Below, piece by piece: positions 25,161 to 33,614 of a stretch of 64,000 bases of DNA (position 1 is its first letter; every line of letters starts with the position of its first letter). Origin of the DNA: CBDBES01 sp965204465 (lineage in GTDB: Bacteria; Spirochaetota; Leptospiria; Turneriellales; CBDBES01); the NCBI GenBank assembly GCA_965204465.1, contig CBDBES010000002.1, positions 372,001 to 436,000 on the forward strand, read 5' to 3'. Made by a program: the position numbers and the translations under genes. The notes under the pieces are model-generated. The model did not search any database, was not told the DNA's origin, and saw nothing but the letters and a program-made list of their open reading frames with translations.

Positions 25161-26771
25161 ATGAGAAATAAATTATATAATGTAGCAATGATATGCTCTA
25201 TTTTACTGTGCCATTGCCAGGGCAATAAAAGCAATCCTGATGCTATAAATGTGGGGATGCTTACCCTTACAGCAGGCAGTAATGGTACTTTGAGTACCAA
25301 TCTAGCGAGTTGCGATGCTTCCTCCAGCCCCTGTTCCATACCAGAAGGAACGGAAGTGATCATTACAGCAACTCCAGACTCTACTTACCGTATCAGTTCC
25401 TGGGGGAATGCTTGTTCGAGTGTGGATAGATCAATGAGTACTTGTACACTCACCATAGATACAGATAAAACAGCAAGTGTTGACTTTGAGGTCATTATCC
25501 ATACACTTACTCTTATGGCAGGCAGCAATGGTTCTTTGAGTACAGATTACGGAAGTTGCGATGCTTCCTCCAGCCCCTGTTCCATACCAGAAGGAACGGA
25601 AGTGGTCATTACAGCAACTCCAGACTCTACTTACCGTATCAGTTCTTGGGGAGGCGCCTGTTCTAGCATAGGTAGCTTAACGAGTACTTGTACACTCACC
25701 ATAGATACAGATAAAACAGCAAGTGTTGAATTTGAGATCATTCCTCCTACAACGTATATGCTTACCCTTACAGCAGGTAGTAATGGTTCTTTGAGTACGG
25801 ATCGTGTAGGTTGCGATGGCTCCTCCAGCCCCTGTTCCATACCAGAAGGAACGGAAGTGGTCATTACAGCAAATCCAGACTCTACTTACCGTATCAGTTC
25901 TTGGGGGAATGCTTGTTCGAGTGTGGATAGATCAATGAGTACTTGTACACTCACCATAGATACAGATAAAACAACAAGTGTTGACTTTGAGATTATTCCT
26001 ATCCATATGCTTACTCTTACAGCAGGCAGCAATGGTTCTTTGAGTACGGATCGTGTAGGTTGCGATGCTGCCTCCAGCCCCTGTTCCATACCAGAAGGAA
26101 CGGAAGTGATCATTACAGCAACTCCAGACTCTACTTACCGTATCAGTTCTTGGGGGAATGCTTGTTCTAGCATAGGTAAATCAACGAGTACTTGTATACT
26201 CAGCATAGATGCAGATAAAACAGCAAGTGTTGACTTTGAGATCATTCCTTCTACAACGTATATGCTTACCCTTACAGCAGGTAGTAATGGTTCTTTGAGT
26301 ACCAATCTAGCGAGTTGCGATTCATCCTCCAGCCCCTGTTCCATACCAGAAGGAACGGAAGTGGTCATTACAGCAAATCCAGACTCTACTTACCGTATCA
26401 GTTCTTGGGGGAATGCTTGTTCGAGTGTGGATAGATCAACGAGTACTTGTACACTCAGCATAGATGCAGATAAAACAGCAAGTGTTGACTTTGAGGTCAT
26501 TATCCATACACTTACTCTTACGATTACTCGAAACGGATACGGCGATGCTAATTCTTTGGAAACGGACCAACTGGATTGTGATTTAACCTACGATGAAATG
26601 ACCAAGACCTGTTCCATACTAGAAGGAACAGTGGTGATCATTACAGCAGATCTAGGAGGATCAGAATATTTTATTAGCTCCTGGGGAGATGCTTGTTTTG
26701 GTGTGAATCCAACTTGTACACTCACCATGGATACAGATAAAAGAGTAAGCATTGTGTTTGGTTACAGGTGA
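25161..26771 (+). CDS. Repeat lipoprotein 4: six InlB B-repeat-like Cys modules
   Basis: A 536-residue paralogue with the same leader. Modules 1 and 2 equal those of gene 3. Modules 3 and 4 are of a STDRVGCD type found only here. Module 5 is the NLASCDSSS type of genes 1 and 2. Module 6 is a diverged terminal module with an insert (TRNGYGDANSLETDQLDC) that keeps four Cys and ends VSIVFGYR. The divergent last module parallels that of gene 1 and may cap the rod. The function is presumed the same as for its paralogues. Confidence 0.88.
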   Translation: MRNKLYNVAMICSILLCHCQGNKSNPDAINVGMLTLTAGSNGTLSTNLASCDASSSPCSIPEGTEVIITATPDSTYRISSWGNACSSVDRSMSTCTLTIDTDKTASVDFEVIIHTLTLMAGSNGSLSTDYGSCDASSSPCSIPEGTEVVITATPDSTYRISSWGGACSSIGSLTSTCTLTIDTDKTASVEFEIIPPTTYMLTLTAGSNGSLSTDRVGCDGSSSPCSIPEGTEVVITANPDSTYRISSWGNACSSVDRSMSTCTLTIDTDKTTSVDFEIIPIHMLTLTAGSNGSLSTDRVGCDAASSPCSIPEGTEVIITATPDSTYRISSWGNACSSIGKSTSTCILSIDADKTASVDFEIIPSTTYMLTLTAGSNGSLSTNLASCDSSSSPCSIPEGTEVVITANPDSTYRISSWGNACSSVDRSTSTCTLSIDADKTASVDFEVIIHTLTLTITRNGYGDANSLETDQLDCDLTYDEMTKTCSILEGTVVIITADLGGSEYFISSWGDACFGVNPTCTLTMDTDKRVSIVFGYR

Positions 26772-26783
26772 GATGCATTTCAT

Positions 26784-27036
26784 CTGTATGCTTACTTTTA
26801 CAGCAGGCAGCATGGTACTTTGAGTACCAATTACTAAAATTGCGATTATCCTCCAGCTCTTGTAGCATACTAGAAGGAACAGTAGCGGTCATTACAGCAC
26901 TGCCTTTGCGAATACATACTATATCGATTTCTGAGGAGATGCCTCTTCGCATGTGGATGCATCAATGAGTAATTTTACACTCACCATGGATGCAGATAAA
27001 ATAGTAAGTGTTGAATTTAACGATCTTAATGATTGA
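26784..27036 (+). pseudogene. Degenerate repeat module after lipoprotein gene 4
   Basis: Same damaged module as after genes 1-3, with the GCAGCATGG lesion, but less diverged at GGTACTTTGAGTACCAATTA. The rest of the gap to 27266 (27079-27266) holds stems (CTGA/TCAG at 27150, GCTACC/GGTAGT at 27165) but no gene that I can support. Confidence 0.65.
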
Positions 27037-27266
27037 CTGGCATGTCATATAGCTTGTTAATAGATCGTATTGATATAGTAGAAATAGTCATTAAATATAG
27101 CGTAGATATAAAAAGTTGTTCTTGATAGACGCAGCCTGATTCATTCAGCTTCGCTACCTGGTAGTAGCCTTCTTTCACTCTACTATTTAAAAATATTCAC
27201 TTTACAATTCAAGAATAAAGACCAATATGGAAAAGCTGGCAAATGCCATAATGGTTCAATCATTAA

Positions 27267-27524
27267 ATGCAATCATCAATTGAAAAATCCTTGAAAGAAA
27301 ATCTTTCTCCCTCTTTACTGGAGGTGATAAATGAAAGTCACCTTCATGCAAACCACCAGGATTTTCCTAATGAAGGGGAAACTCATTTTGCAATAAAAAT
27401 TGTTTCTGAAACATTTAGAGGTAAAAGCAAATTGCAGCAGCATAAAATGGTATATAAAGCGCTTTCCCATCTTTTTCAAAAGGGATTGCATTCTGTTCGT
27501 ATAGAGTCTTCCATACCTTTTTAA
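27267..27524 (+). CDS. BolA-family protein
   Basis: BolA proteins partner with monothiol glutaredoxins in iron-sulfur cluster trafficking and stress response. The 85-residue sequence has the family's order: an N-terminal helix ending SLLEVINESHLHANHQ, then GETHFAIKIVSETFRGKSKLQQHKMVYKAL with the conserved His of the KLxxHRxVY motif, and a short C-terminal strand (HSVRIESSIPF). Length is normal for bacterial BolA. It precedes the LOG gene by 19 bp and is likely co-transcribed with it. Confidence 0.88.
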   Translation: MQSSIEKSLKENLSPSLLEVINESHLHANHQDFPNEGETHFAIKIVSETFRGKSKLQQHKMVYKALSHLFQKGLHSVRIESSIPF

Positions 27525-27543
27525 AAAAGCCTATTCTATTTTT

Positions 27544-28323
27544 ATGCTAAATCCAAACCATAAAACAACCAAGGCATACCATGATCAGGATTTTTTAAGT
27601 AATCCGATTGCGCGTCCTATACGCATACTCTCTGAATATCTTCATCCCCTGAAAGTATTTAAAAAAGAAAAGATCAGAAATACCATTGTTTTTTTTGGTT
27701 CCGCGCGGGCCTTAAGTGAAGGCAAACTAAAGAGAAAATATAGAAATAAAAAGAAAGAACCCTGCCAGGAATATAAATTTTTATCTAAAAATTATATGGA
27801 TGCTGCAAAATTGGCATACCGGATCACCCGCTGGTCTTTGAATTTACCCGCGTATTCTAGAAAATTTTATGTCTCTTCTGGTGGAGGGCCTGGTATAATG
27901 GAAGCGGCCAATAGAGGTTCTTTCTTGGCGAGGGGAAAGTCTGTTGGGCTGAATATTGCATTACCCTATGAACAATATCCTAATAAATATATTACAAAAG
28001 AATTATGTTTCGATTTTAACTATTTTTTTATGCGCAAATATTGGTTTACCTATCTGGCAAAGGCATTGGTAGTATTCCCGGGAGGGTTTGGGACATTGGA
28101 TGAATTATTTGAAATATTAACATTGGTCCAAACCCAAAAGATGGGGAAATCACTGCCAATACTCTTGTATAATTCAAAATTCTGGAATGATCTGATAAAT
28201 TTCGATCTATTGATCAGATGGAATATGATTGATGTAGAAGACATTAAGCATATTTGTTTTGTAGATTCAGTGGAAGAGGCATATAATTATTTAGTCAGAG
28301 AGCTTACCCATCTGCATTTATGA
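27544..28323 (+). CDS. LOG-family nucleotide phosphoribohydrolase (TIGR00730-type)
   Basis: LOG proteins hydrolyse the N-glycosidic bond of nucleoside 5'-monophosphates and were first described for cytokinin activation; bacterial roles are often general nucleotide turnover. The motifs SSGGGPGIMEAANRG and FPGGFGTLDELFEILT (the PGGxGTxxE signature) are both intact, and the Rossmann start IVFFGSARA is present. The protein is 259 residues, a little longer than the short plant-type LOGs, with an insert after the first strand (about 60-80). The stop overlaps the next gene by 4 bp. Confidence 0.92.
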   Translation: MLNPNHKTTKAYHDQDFLSNPIARPIRILSEYLHPLKVFKKEKIRNTIVFFGSARALSEGKLKRKYRNKKKEPCQEYKFLSKNYMDAAKLAYRITRWSLNLPAYSRKFYVSSGGGPGIMEAANRGSFLARGKSVGLNIALPYEQYPNKYITKELCFDFNYFFMRKYWFTYLAKALVVFPGGFGTLDELFEILTLVQTQKMGKSLPILLYNSKFWNDLINFDLLIRWNMIDVEDIKHICFVDSVEEAYNYLVRELTHLHL

Positions 28324-29342
28324 AATTTTTTTTCCTTTGCATCTATCTTTTTATCGTCTCTAATATTCTATCTGTATATCGTCCCTATGATATATATAGA
28401 ACCAGTGCTCACTCTTTGGCTGAAGGTGGAACAGGCACAGCCAATGTTAATTCTATAAGCGGCATCCCATTCAATCCTGCTTATCTTGCCGCCATGTATA
28501 GAGGAGGTATATCTTTAGGAATGGATGCTCAGATAAGAATTACCAGACTCAAAACAGATGTATCCCTGAAACCTCAGTATGTTCCCATTGTAAATGCAGC
28601 CTTATCTATAGATGATAATTCAGGAATAGGCGTCAGTCTGCATTCCCCTTTTAAGAGAGTATTTCCGGATATTTCTTTCATTGCCTATTTCTGGGAGGTA
28701 GGCTATGGATATACCATCAGCCGCTATTTGGATGCAGGCATTACCTTAGGAGGAGTAATGGGAATTGAAGCCGAAAGATATGTGGGGGGTGGATTTTCAT
28801 TCTCATTAGGACTATTATCTCAGAATGAATATGTGAATATAGGTCTTTTCTTCAGGCTAGGAAGTAATATTAATTATTCTACATTCTCCAGAGGGGTTGT
28901 CGTTTCAGAAAAATTGCCGCATTTGATCAGACTCGGTTTTTATAAGAAATGGGAATTATTTTCTATAACACTTGAATTGGAATATATTGATTGGAGATCA
29001 TCTTCCTTTAAAGAATTTGGAATAGAAACAAAACCACAATTAGAAACTCATTTCTTAGATTTCCTGCATCCTCATATAGGATTTGCCTTTGAATTGTCCA
29101 GGTGGCTTCCGGGTATCACCCTGAGAAGCGGTTTTTATACAGAAGATTTTTTTGAATACAATGGAACAAATAATAGGCAAATATTATGGTCATTCGGTTT
29201 TTCCGGACTCGCCTATACTGATTTCTGGAAAGATCGCCTCAGAATTGATGTAGCTTATGTAACCAGCGCCTTACTCTCTCTTTTTTGGGAAGAGAATAAC
29301 CAAATAGATAAATTTCAAATTTCAGTGAATTATTCTTTTTAA
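28320..29342 (+). CDS. Predicted outer-membrane beta-barrel protein
   Basis: A 340-residue protein with an N-terminal signal peptide (MKFFFLCIYLFIVSNILS) and then RTSAHSLAEGGTGTANVNS, the type of start seen in FadL/OmpP1-like and other spirochaete barrel proteins. The rest alternates hydrophobic and polar residues with many Gly and Tyr, and the chain ends in an aromatic (VNYSF), the signature of BamA-dependent barrel insertion. No specific substrate can be named. The ATG overlaps the LOG stop by 4 bp. Confidence 0.7.
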   Translation: MKFFFLCIYLFIVSNILSVYRPYDIYRTSAHSLAEGGTGTANVNSISGIPFNPAYLAAMYRGGISLGMDAQIRITRLKTDVSLKPQYVPIVNAALSIDDNSGIGVSLHSPFKRVFPDISFIAYFWEVGYGYTISRYLDAGITLGGVMGIEAERYVGGGFSFSLGLLSQNEYVNIGLFFRLGSNINYSTFSRGVVVSEKLPHLIRLGFYKKWELFSITLELEYIDWRSSSFKEFGIETKPQLETHFLDFLHPHIGFAFELSRWLPGITLRSGFYTEDFFEYNGTNNRQILWSFGFSGLAYTDFWKDRLRIDVAYVTSALLSLFWEENNQIDKFQISVNYSF

Positions 29343-29425
29343 AATGTTTTAAGACCATAAGACCTTGATCATTGAATCTCGAAAGAATTCTATCTTTTTT
29401 TAATCAAATCCAATTTACTAGTCTT

Positions 29426-30118
29426 TTAAATTCGATATCCAATACCTGCCAGGAATCCAATACCGAGTAAAGAGCTGGACTCTAGAGAAGAATAGATCAG
29501 GCGGATCTGATACGATAATATCAATTTGTCTGTTGTATAATAACGATAACCTAGAAAAAAATGAACAGGAAGCGAAAGACCTGTCTCCGTTTGTTCTACA
29601 TCAGGAGGGGCAGCATTATTCTGTACATCTTTTGTTCTTGTAAGATCAATCGTAGGTCCCCAAAGTAATCCCAAAATAATATGATGTCCTTTGAAAGACT
29701 CTTCATTGTTGATTTTACGATTCAAATTCCTTCTTCTTCTTCTTGAGGGTTCACTGCTCGTCTCTTTCATAAAAATGGATAATGGAATATGCCATATAAA
29801 CCCAAAACTAAAATTGAATCTATGCTGAATCCAATCTCTACTTCTATATCCATTATAATAAAAATCGACATGAACAGAAGGAATGAATATTTTGGTGATC
29901 ACTGTAAAAGGCATATCATTGAATCTAAGATTATAATAAGATCCCAAGGTTAGATATCCTGGAAAAATTTCTTTATGAAAACGGTTTTTTTCAGTACCGC
30001 CTAAACTGGCTAAGAATCCGCCATTTATACCAGCCTCGCTGGAAAGGCCAATGCTAAAAGTATTAGAGAATATGAAAAAGTAGCACAGTATAAAGAAATG
30101 TAATCTATATTTTTGCAT
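29426..30118 (-). CDS. Predicted outer-membrane beta-barrel protein, small
   Basis: The 230-residue protein has a signal peptide (hydrophobic stretch FFILCYFFIFSNTFS) and then alternating strands with Gly and aromatics, typical of an eight-strand-sized barrel. A polybasic segment EPSRRRRRNLNRK (about 124-136) probably forms a loop. It ends FLAGIGYRI rather than in an aromatic. I recognise no named family. It lies next to a lipoprotein on the same strand, with a 54-bp gap. Confidence 0.65.
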   Translation of the reverse strand: MQKYRLHFFILCYFFIFSNTFSIGLSSEAGINGGFLASLGGTEKNRFHKEIFPGYLTLGSYYNLRFNDMPFTVITKIFIPSVHVDFYYNGYRSRDWIQHRFNFSFGFIWHIPLSIFMKETSSEPSRRRRRNLNRKINNEESFKGHHIILGLLWGPTIDLTRTKDVQNNAAPPDVEQTETGLSLPVHFFLGYRYYTTDKLILSYQIRLIYSSLESSSLLGIGFLAGIGYRI

Positions 30119-30172
30119 TTATTTTTTATTGAATGAATAATGGCCTATTTATTTACATATTATGAATTCATT

Positions 30173-31639
30173 TTATTCTGTTGATACAGGGTCAAAATTA
30201 ATGCATAGTAAATGAGCCTTTTCAGTACAACTTCTTATATAACGAGGGTCGGATACATCAAATCCATCTGCTTCGGTAAAATCATAAATAGCTCCCTTTA
30301 AGACTACATCATTATCTATAGCATGATGAGTTTCTGTCCAGGATTTGGTATTCGGGGCAAACTGGCGATCAGCAGATGCCAAATAAGTACGGCATGCTGC
30401 CCTCTGAGATTGAGAATTAGGTGCCCATGCAAAATTAACGTCCTGGGTGTCGATAAAATCAGAGAGCCTGTTAGGAAGAATATCTTCCCTATTATCTAAG
30501 ACTTGAGACCAATTGAGCACAAAAACTCTGTCCTTGTTTTTTGAACCGATCAATGATATTTCTGTATCGATAGGATAATCTATAAAAGAACTGAATTTGA
30601 AGTCACCACTTCCATAATCAGGGTCCCAGATATAATTTGAATCTTCTGTATAACAGCCAGCTCTGGGCGTAAAGGTAGTACATTTTACTCCATTGACTGC
30701 GCCGATCAATGCCTTTACTTTACCAAAGGCAGCATAAGAAGGGCGGTTTTCCGAATTTGCGCATATCTGATCCGCATCAGCAAGATTCATCTGACCATCT
30801 CCGTTAATATCATCTTTAAGAAAGTCTCCCCTAAAAAGACCGGCAGACCAAATAACCACTGGATAGGAATTCTGTTCATTTATCTTCATATTTGCTTTCC
30901 TCATACCTAATGTAGAATATTCCCATGCAAAAAGTCTATCGGGTATGTCTTGTACTTTTGCGAAAAGTTGCACATACATATTATCACTAGGATTTTTTCT
31001 AAAAGCATTTGCCCTTGCTTGACTTATTCCACTTGCGTCTATGTCATCTCTTCCCATATCCCCTTCTATAACTGTTATGACTTGACCTCCAGTTTTGCGG
31101 AAGACCCCGTTCAAGGGAGGCCCATTTATATAGAACAGATCATTGTTATTGAGTTGATCAGGCTGATCAGATACATCTATGAATACAGAAAGAGCCACTC
31201 CCCCTGGATAATCCTCTGGGTTCAATGCATAGTTTATTATATAAGAAGATTTATCTAAAGTATATTTTTGGCCAAAATTTTCTACGGAAGCCAGTATATT
31301 ATATCCAGAATAAAATAGATTACTTACAGATGTCCTTGATGGATAAATTATATCTTCAGAATTCTGAAAAGATCGGGAACCAGAGGTTCTGAAAGGAAGC
31401 AATTTAAATGCGATCAGTTGCAATGTGTCTTCATCTTTAAATCTATTTTTAGCTCCTCTTTCCGTAGATCTAAAAAGGTCTACAAATTCATATTCTAAAT
31501 TGAGAAAATTTAAAGGGTCATCATTCCCTCCCATGAGTATATCTTCTGGAGGAATAATCAATTTGTCCAGACTATCTGTACAGTGAAGTTGCATGATCGT
31601 TAACATACAAACACAAAAGAAAAAAATGTTATTCTTCAT
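30173..31639 (-). CDS. Lipoprotein with a dockerin-like calcium motif
   Basis: About 488 residues from the chosen start (MKNNIFFFCVCM). The signal core ends in the lipobox-like MQLHC, so it should be envelope-anchored. Near residues 275-290 sits DDINGDGQMNLADAD, which matches the calcium-binding loop of dockerin type I repeats. Several paired Cys lie around it (QICANSEN, VKCTTFTPRAGC). No enzyme motif is seen. An in-frame ATG at 31675 is possible but would add a polar stretch before the signal peptide. It is followed by the small barrel gene. Confidence 0.75.
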   Translation of the reverse strand: MKNNIFFFCVCMLTIMQLHCTDSLDKLIIPPEDILMGGNDDPLNFLNLEYEFVDLFRSTERGAKNRFKDEDTLQLIAFKLLPFRTSGSRSFQNSEDIIYPSRTSVSNLFYSGYNILASVENFGQKYTLDKSSYIINYALNPEDYPGGVALSVFIDVSDQPDQLNNNDLFYINGPPLNGVFRKTGGQVITVIEGDMGRDDIDASGISQARANAFRKNPSDNMYVQLFAKVQDIPDRLFAWEYSTLGMRKANMKINEQNSYPVVIWSAGLFRGDFLKDDINGDGQMNLADADQICANSENRPSYAAFGKVKALIGAVNGVKCTTFTPRAGCYTEDSNYIWDPDYGSGDFKFSSFIDYPIDTEISLIGSKNKDRVFVLNWSQVLDNREDILPNRLSDFIDTQDVNFAWAPNSQSQRAACRTYLASADRQFAPNTKSWTETHHAIDNDVVLKGAIYDFTEADGFDVSDPRYIRSCTEKAHLLCINFDPVSTE

Positions 31640-31700
31640 ATTTTTAAAACGTCCAAGTAATTGAAATAAAATCATAATATATAAGCAAAGGCCATAACAT

Positions 31701-31871
31701 GAGGCTGTCTGAAAAAGTTATCGGGTGCTTAAAGGCTGTACATTTCAAGACAATTTTGGCCTATTACTAACCGCTTGTGCAGACGAAGTCTGTGAACTTC
31801 ATGGAAAAGAAAGCTAAAATCACTTAATGTACAGGTTTTATATGTATTGAGTTGCCTTTTGGGAAAGCCCC
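31701..31871. mobile_element. Possible miniature inverted-repeat element (171 bp)
   Basis: The left end GAGGCTGTCTGAAAAAGTT and the reverse complement of the right end, GGGGCTTTCCCAAAAGGCAAC, agree at about 13 of 20 positions and have the form of IS terminal repeats. Inside lie further complementary segments: 31736-31744 with 31826-31834 (CTGTACATT/AATGTACAG) and a CAGAC/GTCTG stem. There is no coding capacity and no clear target duplication. Confidence 0.4.
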
Positions 31872-31947
31872 ATTATACTCATCTGTATAAATCAAAATGA
31901 ATGACCTTTTGTCAACAAAATTTTATAAAATGTTTTAATCCACACTA

Positions 31948-33597
31948 ATGAAAGACGAAAAATCCAGATTAGACGAAATTAAAAGAGTAAACGTTACTTT
32001 TGATCAATATTTTAATAAGAGAAGATCCTTATTACTGAAGATATCCATTATTTATTTATTTATAACCTCTTTTATATTGATGTTTTTCTTAGTAGCTACA
32101 ACTTCAAATCAAATTCAATTGATCAGTGAAAAAGCGGTAAAGTCTACTGAAGCAACAGCCTATGAACTATTTAGAAGATTAGAACCTATCATACAAAATA
32201 ATAAATTCAATAAAAAGATATATAGGAAGATCATTGATCGACTAAAACTTTTTAAAGAAAATAATAGATTGATCATATCTGATTTTGCCATTGTTTCTTC
32301 TAAAGGAAAAATTTTATTTTCTTATCCTCAGAAAAGCTTTCGTAAATATGCAGGCGGGGAAGATGGCCAATTACCTGGAAACACTAAAATAAAGGTATTA
32401 AAAGCCTTAAAGTTAAAGGAGTTGAAAGAGCAACCTTTCTTAGGAATACCAGATATTGATACATACAATGTAGAAATTTTTATTCCGATCAAAAAAGTCT
32501 CTAAAAAAAACAAAAAAGGGGCAGTTTTCTGGACGAGTTTTCAAATGGAAGATATAGAAAAAGAAGTATCTTCTCTTATTAACCTGGGATATTTAATGGT
32601 CATCATTGTATTATTGAGTCAGGCAGGTATCGGATCCATTTTGTATAAAATATTATTAATACCGATCAAGAAACTGGCAGAAGGAGCTCATTCTGTATCG
32701 AAAGGAGATTTGAAAGTAGAGATACCTCTGAAAAATGATAGTGATGAATTAGGCCGACTGACCTATCTATTTAATAAGATGGTCGGTTCTTTAAATGAAA
32801 AAACAGGAAAATTGAATATGACCATATTGGAATTAGAAAGAAGGAATTCAATCGTACAGAATGAATTAAATATGGCTCGGAATATCCAGAAAGGTATAAT
32901 GCCTGGAAATAATTCTTTAAATGAAATTGAGTATAACATCTATTATTCTCCTCTGGAAAAGGTTTCTGGAGATTACTATGATATATTTAAGCTAGATAAT
33001 GACCGTATTGGTATTTTGATTTGTGATGCTTCAGGACATGGAATACCCGCTGCTTTAGTGACTATTATGGCGCAGGTTTACTTTTCAAAGGCTTTTTCAA
33101 AATTTGCAAAACCTGGTGAATTGTTGAATTTTATAAATAAACAACTTTCGACTTCCATTGTAACTTCTGATTATCTAACCGCTTTTTACCTAATATTATC
33201 TATGTCAGATCTAAAACTATACTATAGCAATGCTTCTCATCAAAAAGCACTGATATTGCGCAATACTTCTAATGGAAAAAAAATAGAAGAATTGGATTCT
33301 CAGGGCTTCTTTATCGGAGCTCTTAAAGAGGTTCCTTTTCCCTATGAAACAAAAGAAACAACTCTGGGATCCAAAGACCGCCTTATCCTTTATACCGATG
33401 GAATCGTGGAAGGTATGAATGCTAAAAAAGAAGAATATGGAATGGAAAGATTTATAGAGAAGATAAAAGAATATTCTGATCTCCCTGTAGAAGAGTTCAA
33501 TAAAAAAATTATAGAAGACATAGATTCCTTCGCTGACGGTATACTCAGAAGAGATGATTACACTTTATTTTCTATAGATACAAAACTAAAGAATTAA
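31948..33597 (+). CDS. Membrane-bound SpoIIE/RsbU-type PP2C phosphatase with HAMP domain
   Basis: The 549-residue sensor phosphatase has a membrane segment at about 30-50, an extracytoplasmic domain, a second segment at about 213-233, a HAMP domain (about 235-287), a coiled linker and a SpoIIE catalytic domain (about 335-548). Metal-binding acidic motifs are visible in VSGDYYDIF and ICDASGHGIPAALVT and later in LYTDGIVEG. Such enzymes dephosphorylate STAS anti-anti-sigma factors in partner-switching circuits. A STAS protein and an RsbW-type kinase occur elsewhere in this window. It precedes a TPR protein by 17 bp. Confidence 0.92.
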   Translation: MKDEKSRLDEIKRVNVTFDQYFNKRRSLLLKISIIYLFITSFILMFFLVATTSNQIQLISEKAVKSTEATAYELFRRLEPIIQNNKFNKKIYRKIIDRLKLFKENNRLIISDFAIVSSKGKILFSYPQKSFRKYAGGEDGQLPGNTKIKVLKALKLKELKEQPFLGIPDIDTYNVEIFIPIKKVSKKNKKGAVFWTSFQMEDIEKEVSSLINLGYLMVIIVLLSQAGIGSILYKILLIPIKKLAEGAHSVSKGDLKVEIPLKNDSDELGRLTYLFNKMVGSLNEKTGKLNMTILELERRNSIVQNELNMARNIQKGIMPGNNSLNEIEYNIYYSPLEKVSGDYYDIFKLDNDRIGILICDASGHGIPAALVTIMAQVYFSKAFSKFAKPGELLNFINKQLSTSIVTSDYLTAFYLILSMSDLKLYYSNASHQKALILRNTSNGKKIEELDSQGFFIGALKEVPFPYETKETTLGSKDRLILYTDGIVEGMNAKKEEYGMERFIEKIKEYSDLPVEEFNKKIIEDIDSFADGILRRDDYTLFSIDTKLKN

Positions 33598-33614
33598 AAT
33601 GTTCATTTTTTGAT

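Larger units (their letters stand above)
24868..27078 (+). repeat. Tandem lipoprotein unit 4 (2211 bp)
   Basis: Last unit. The leader and first module copy unit 3, but four more modules follow. The array similarity ends at about 27078 (TTGATATAG), after which the sequence is unrelated. Non-coding 24823-25160 holds the leader and promoter. Confidence 0.9.

Noticed and set aside
19905..26368. Many minus-strand frames opposite the array (for example beginning MTTSVPSGMEQGLE)
   Set aside because: They are antisense shadows of the repeated module, repeated because the sense DNA is repeated, with no RBS or independent codon pattern.
19471..27078. CRISPR array as an explanation of the repeats
   Set aside because: Repeats are about 240 bp and coding, without short unique spacers.
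27100..27180. Possible riboswitch (GACGCAGCC with small stems) before bolA
   Set aside because: The stems are short, and the consensus and spacing of the c-di-GMP type do not fit.
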